A DNA stretch of 7,516 nt. Origin: Candidatus Omnitrophota bacterium. GTDB lineage: Bacteria; Omnitrophota; Gorgyraeia; Gygaellales; Profunditerraquicolaceae. The position numbers and the translations under genes were made by a program. Below are positions 1 through 6,000 of the stretch, one piece after another; within the stretch, counting starts at the first letter, position 1; every line of letters starts with the position of its first letter. The DNA is taken from contig JAQUON010000072.1 of NCBI GenBank assembly GCA_028717045.1, positions 1-7,516 of the forward strand, read 5' to 3'. The notes beneath the pieces are model-generated. The model had not been told where the DNA came from and did not search any database. It saw only the letters and a program-made list of their open reading frames with translations.

Positions 1-3000
1 GAGATCAGCGCAAAGGTGGCAGATGGGAGAATCAATCCTTTCATCAATCTTGCGCTGTGCAAAGATGCAAACGGTTCAAACGAAGAACCCGGCTTTGAAG
101 AAGCGCAAAGAGAAATAGCGCTTGGATTCTTACCCATTGCTGCTAATCCTTTGAGCTGGGGCCATATCCTCATTGCGTTTATGTCGATGAATATCTTATC
201 GCTGGATGCGGCGATATACCGAGTTCAGGGAGAAATCAGATATAAAAACCTGCCTGAATCAGACCGCGTGCCTGTCAAAGACCGCCATAGTATTGTCAAA
301 CGAGTGGTAAAAGAGCTACGGCCGTTGATACGATATACCGACTTAGGCAGCGAGCCTAATAATGAGCTGGAAGGCTTTGAAGAAATGTACCGCTTCCTGG
401 AACTTAATGCCAGCCGCAAGATTCATATGTATTACCTTATTGGCATTGAGAACAGGGAAAGAGTAATGAAATATATGCGGCAACACTATGGGTTAATGTT
501 GCGCTATAGCCTCAACCCGAACCATCGAGTTACCGTTGGCTGGATACAGCGCGGTGAATATGGCGCTACCATTACCCAAGAGGAATTAGGTCGGATATCC
601 CAAGATGTCAAAGAAGAAACCGGCAGTGATAAGACGCTTGATGTAGTCTTAGTAAAAGACCCCGACATAGACCTCAACGTGACCTCGACTTATTATAGAA
701 ACAGCCATGATCCCGCGATAGTCCCATCCATTATTGATCAGGATGCAAGAGAACATGGTTTCTATGGCCACCCACCTATTGATCCTCGTACCGGCAAACC
801 CTACGATTATTCGGAAGAAGAGCTATTCCGCTTAAAACTAAGGCCGGTCGCCGAAAGCATCGCCAACCAGGCAGTCAGGGTAATTGAGAGGCTTAGTGAC
901 GGGGCTATATTAGTACTTGCCGTTGACGGCCCTTCGGGCTCAGGCAAGACAACCATTGCCGAAGAAGTCGGCAAGTATCTGTTGTTGCGTGGATACCAGT
1001 ATTTGCATATCGGCTTGGATTTGTTTTTGAAGGAAAAAGATTTTCGCACCGCAATGGAAAAATTAGCTACCGGACGGACGTTATCCGCGAGGGAACTGGT
1101 TATGCTGGGCGCAAAAGCCGCAGAGATTACGCCAGGCATCTTTACTGATGAAGAAGAGGTATTTTTTGACCAGAAGGCCGTACTGAAGTTATTGCAAGAA
1201 ATTGAAGAATTCCGGCTCAAGGGCCAAGTGCAACAGTCATTATTCGTACCGAATACCTACAACCGGCTTACCAAAAAGAGGGAAGACAGGACATTTTCTT
1301 TGAAGAAGGGTACGGTTGTAATTATTGACGGGAAATATGCCTTACGCAGAGAATTTCAGCCTTTCTGCGATATCCGGTATAGGCTGGAAGATAACCCCGA
1401 CAGAACAAAAGCAAAGTTTGAGATGCGCACCCGAAGCCTCAGTCCGAATACCGCCGATATACAAATGGGCTTTTATGAAGTCGGATTAATACCGAGTTAT
1501 CAACAATACGCTGACAGGACAGGTGAAGCGGTTGATTTTTATATTGATTTAAAAGGAGACGATTGGGCAATTTTACCTGCACGAGAAGAGGGGCATTTGT
1601 CTAGTAGCCCGATTGTGAAAATCAAATTTTCTGAAGCATTGCCATATGTCATCCCGAGTTATTCTATTAAAGAACTATGGAGAATTGAAAAAGATATAAA
1701 AACCAACAGTTATGACTTGCACGGAGAATTCAATGCAAGAGAGAGCAATACAGCTTTAGGAACTTTATTTATGAATATCGATAATCTTGCTGCCAGTTGT
1801 AACACGTGCTGGCTTAAGGCGGCGATACAAGGCCAAAGATTAGGCAGGGAGATGGCGGCAAGGGCATTTTTGGCAGCACAGGAAATAAGTGCAATATTAG
1901 GACTCAATACACGGTTCGCGCATGCATACTTCACCTTAAGCTTTACGGAAGAAGAGGAGCAGGATAACCTTTCGCCGACAATACTAGCGCAGAAAAACCA
2001 GAGGCGCTACCGCCGTTTCAGCATGTTCCGGGAAATGGGCCTTGTAGAAAGGAAGTTACAAGGCAAGGATCACCTGAATGGTTACTACGACAGATATTTT
2101 GACCATTTAGGTAATCTTTCGGATGTCGCTGCAACAATCATTAGAAATTGGCGGCAATGGTTCTATCTAGATAGGGCGTCGAAGCATTTGACAGACGTCG
2201 AGAGAAAGATACTTGAACGCATAGACTGGGATAGCATAGAAGCGTGGCAAAGGGTAAACGAAAGAGACAATAAACTACGGTTATATCAAGAACTGTTGGC
2301 ATTTGGAAATTCCGGTGAGTTGCAAAGGAAGATCAAAGAGTTAACGACAAGTTCGAGTCCTATTTCAGGCGGCAAGGCATGGTTTACCTCAGAGGCTATG
2401 CGGATAGCACTCGCTATAGCAGAAACAGAATACAAGGGTAAGCAGTTTTCTAATGGCGAATACTATTTGGAACATGTATTCAGGGTAAGGAATGTGGTTG
2501 CCCAGTTAAGCGACAGTGAGGTGTTGGTAATTGCCGCAATTCTTCACAAGGTTGAGCCATCCCGCCTTAAAGAACTCCTTGCCTCAACTACGCTTTCCAA
2601 GGATTTGGCAGAACGCATCGTCTTGCTAGTCGAGAAGCTACACCTCATCAACCGTCTTATCTACAGGCCTCCCCTTTTGGGTAAGTATAATATCCAAAAT
2701 TTTATGGATAAGATAATTAAGATTTGTGGCGAATATGAAGTGATGCTGTTGGTGCTGGCAGATAAACTGGCTTCTATTCAGAATATTATCCCCGCTAATA
2801 AAGAAGAATATATTCTGCACGAGATAGAAGATATTTATCCATATCTGGCAGAACGGTTGGGCATGGATCAACTGGCCGGTGCCTTTGGGAATGAGCTATT
2901 TAGAATCAGCCAGCCGGAAAAATTTGTGTTATTTGAGTCTCAAATCAATACTCTGACTGGCAGCCGTAATGCCGGCGAAGCAGAATTGAAGTTGATGGGA

Positions 3001-6000
3001 CTTGCGGGAAGTATCTTAAAAGAATTAGAATCAAGAGGTGTAGACGCTCGGGCTTTGTCGCGAAGGAAACACAGTTCTCTTGCGTGGGAGAAATTAATTA
3101 GAAAACAGGACAAGTACAAGGAACTCGAGGATCTCCCGGATTTATTGTCTATTACATTTATTGGTACGATAGATTTCCACGTTCTTTTTGCACACATAAT
3201 GGATATTATTCAGAATAAATTATTACATAGCGACCCCATTTTGTTCAGTATGATCAAGCCGGAACTAAAACCTATTGAAGTAGGTAAAGGTCGTTTAAGT
3301 CGGCAGAAATGGAACATAGATTTCTTAATGCCGGATGGCACTGCCCATGAAATACAGGTGATGGATGAAGAGACGTATCATCAGATGCGCTCCGGGCGCG
3401 CAGCACACTGGGCCTATAAACATAGGGCCCGAGGCCAGCTGTTTGATTTTAGAGAAGTCGAGATTACCGATAATTTTGCAGATAACTTCCAGAGGGTAAA
3501 TGCATCTTTGCCGTACATATATGTAGATGTGCCTGGCCAGGAGAAAAGGGCAGATAATCACGAAGTACCATTAATCTTTGTTCCCGAATCTAAGGCTAGA
3601 AAGAGCGATTCGACGTTGGCATTAAAGACATTCAGGCTTCCTGCGGGTGCTACTATTTTGGACTTGCTCAACCAAATGGGCAAGGAAGCAGTCCGCTTGA
3701 AAGCCGAGGTAGTGCCGCTGGGGTCATATTACTGGCATACAGGCAGGCAGCGGTTATTCGTAGAAAAGAGAATAAGCCGTTCCCTGCAATATGCTTTGGC
3801 AACCGGAGACCTGGTTTTGTTATTTGATTCGGGTCGGCCTGCGAGAAAGAAATCCGTGCTTAAGTCTTCTGTCGAGCCAAGGCTACTGGCGGAGCAATTG
3901 GTTGCATTTATGCGCATGCAAGCATCTGCTTACGGCATTTCACAGGAAATCGAGTTATGCCTTAAGAATATGGACGGAAAAAAGAAGCACAGAAGCGATA
4001 AAATTATAGAGAATTGTGTGCGCCTACAGCAATTCTTTAAAACGCATAATATTACCGACCGCAAGCGGCAAACCGAAATCTTAAAGATTGCTCGTGTGTT
4101 AGCCTTAAAAATGGAGAATGCCGGAGGCAGCTCGTCTCCTTTACATGAGGAAACGCTCGCAACTGCAAAACAACTTGTGGATTTTATGCAATCGAAAGGG
4201 AGATCCGGTAACATACTGGTCGAAATCAGGCTTTATCTTGATCAATATAGCCTCAAATCAACTCATCGTACTCAATTTGTAAAAGAGCACTGTCCGCGCG
4301 TTACAGCATTCTTTGAACTCCAGGGTATTACTGACAAAACCGAGCAATCAAATATACTTTATGCGGCCAAAGCAGTGATTGAGCATTTTTCATCTTCACC
4401 GCTATTATTTAGTGCATCCGCGGATGCAATAGATCAAGATTTCGTCCGTACTCTAGAAGAATTAAATGCGCTGGGGCAGGAATATGGTCATAACGCGGTT
4501 ATTGCGCGCGTCTTAAGCGATGCCCCTCTGAAGGAAAAAATATCCCTTCTTGTTAAAGCTCAAGACAGGCAGGATGAGACATCGGGTTATGCGGTTGACG
4601 CACAATGGGCAGAAGAATTTAAGGAAGCGGCATTAAAAGAGGCTGTTGATACGCTTAAAGACAGAGACATCGTAGTATTACAAATGGAATATGAGCTTTC
4701 CATGAGATTCTTGTTTGAATTCAAGGAATATCTGGCCCGCGTTGCCGGCTATACTGAAGAGAAAGCGGTGTATGCGACCGGCGAATTGGCAAAGCTCCTT
4801 ATGGCCGGCGGCTTAGGGAGTTTTAAGCCCGATTTAGTGCAAGGTTGGTATAACGTCTTAAGGAAGTTCTGGGGCAGTACTGAGGCGCGTAACCGTCTTC
4901 ATGTCATGGGTATTTTTTATGCCAATGCCATTAAGGGCCAGGGCGCTATAGAAAGCGAAATCGTCAGGATGGCGCTTGAATCCCTTGATAAGGTTGCAAC
5001 CTATAAGGGCGTCGAAATTAATATGAACGGCGTAGGCAAGGTCGATGTAGATATTTATGTGAATCCATATTCTGAACTTCATGAATACTGGATGTATTGC
5101 CCGGCAGTATTCCACGAGGCGTATCCCGGAAGCACTAATGATGAATTCAGGGCGGTGCAGTCCTTGCTTTACCGCATAGTGGTTTTACGCTTTATTAAAG
5201 ACCTTGCCCAAAAGGGAGAATTCAAGAAGCAGATGCTTTTCTCAACCAGCGAGGTGAACACGACACTTGCGGTACCGTGCTCCAGAAATGATGAATTCAA
5301 AGACGACCCGATATTCGAAGATGTGATGGTGCATCACTATAACCATACGATTGTACCCGCCGGAATTCCTTACCTGCCGTGGTATATGTTTGATGCGCTT
5401 AGAATCGCTGAGGAATACAGGTATATTGTACATGACGGGATAATGGATTATATCAAGCTGACCGGCGCAGTAAGCGATGTAATCACAGGCTGCTCATCAA
5501 TGCATACCCAGATCTGCCGGATTTTATATAAGGATTTTCTCGACAAGGTCACCGAAGATAGTTTATTCGGAAACAGCGAAGGCTCGGACATCGAGAGGTG
5601 GCAGGGAAAGCGGTTAAAAGAATTAATCGGACTCACTATGAAGAAACTCGGGGCAAGAGACTATAAAGAACTCTTCTGGAAATTAGAAGCCAACCCTAAG
5701 GACAAAGAGGAATTTATCCAAGGATTGCTTGCGCGCAAAAAGGCGCAAAAACAGCTCTTTATCAATGAATTATCAAAGGGTACGTTCGGGTCCATTGGAC
5801 TTACCACGGAGGAGCTCACAGGAATTCTTGACAAGCCGGTATTTACTTTTGTGCGCAGAATGGTTGATTACAAATGCGCAGACCTTATTGTTGATGTGCT
5901 TTACGATCAGTCATTGCGGGAACGGATTATCAAGGCAGGGGCGGTCATAGTAATCGGCGGCAGAAAATTCAGCATGTTCTCCGAGGCGCAGCACCGTCGC

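Noticed and set aside
807..1220. Minus-strand 137-codon ORF opposite the kinase-like domain
   Set aside because: It is Ser/Asn-rich antisense of a domain with an exact Walker A motif on the plus strand; typical shadow.
3791..4009. Plus-strand 72-codon ORF in frame 2
   Set aside because: It lies over the TGS end and repeat copy A, which are well supported in frame 1; its product is Cys/Trp/Leu-rich and unlike a natural protein.
5729..5950. Plus-strand 73-codon ORF in frame 2
   Set aside because: It covers the FVRRMVDYK and neighbouring phosphorylase-like motifs read in frame 1, so it is a shadow.
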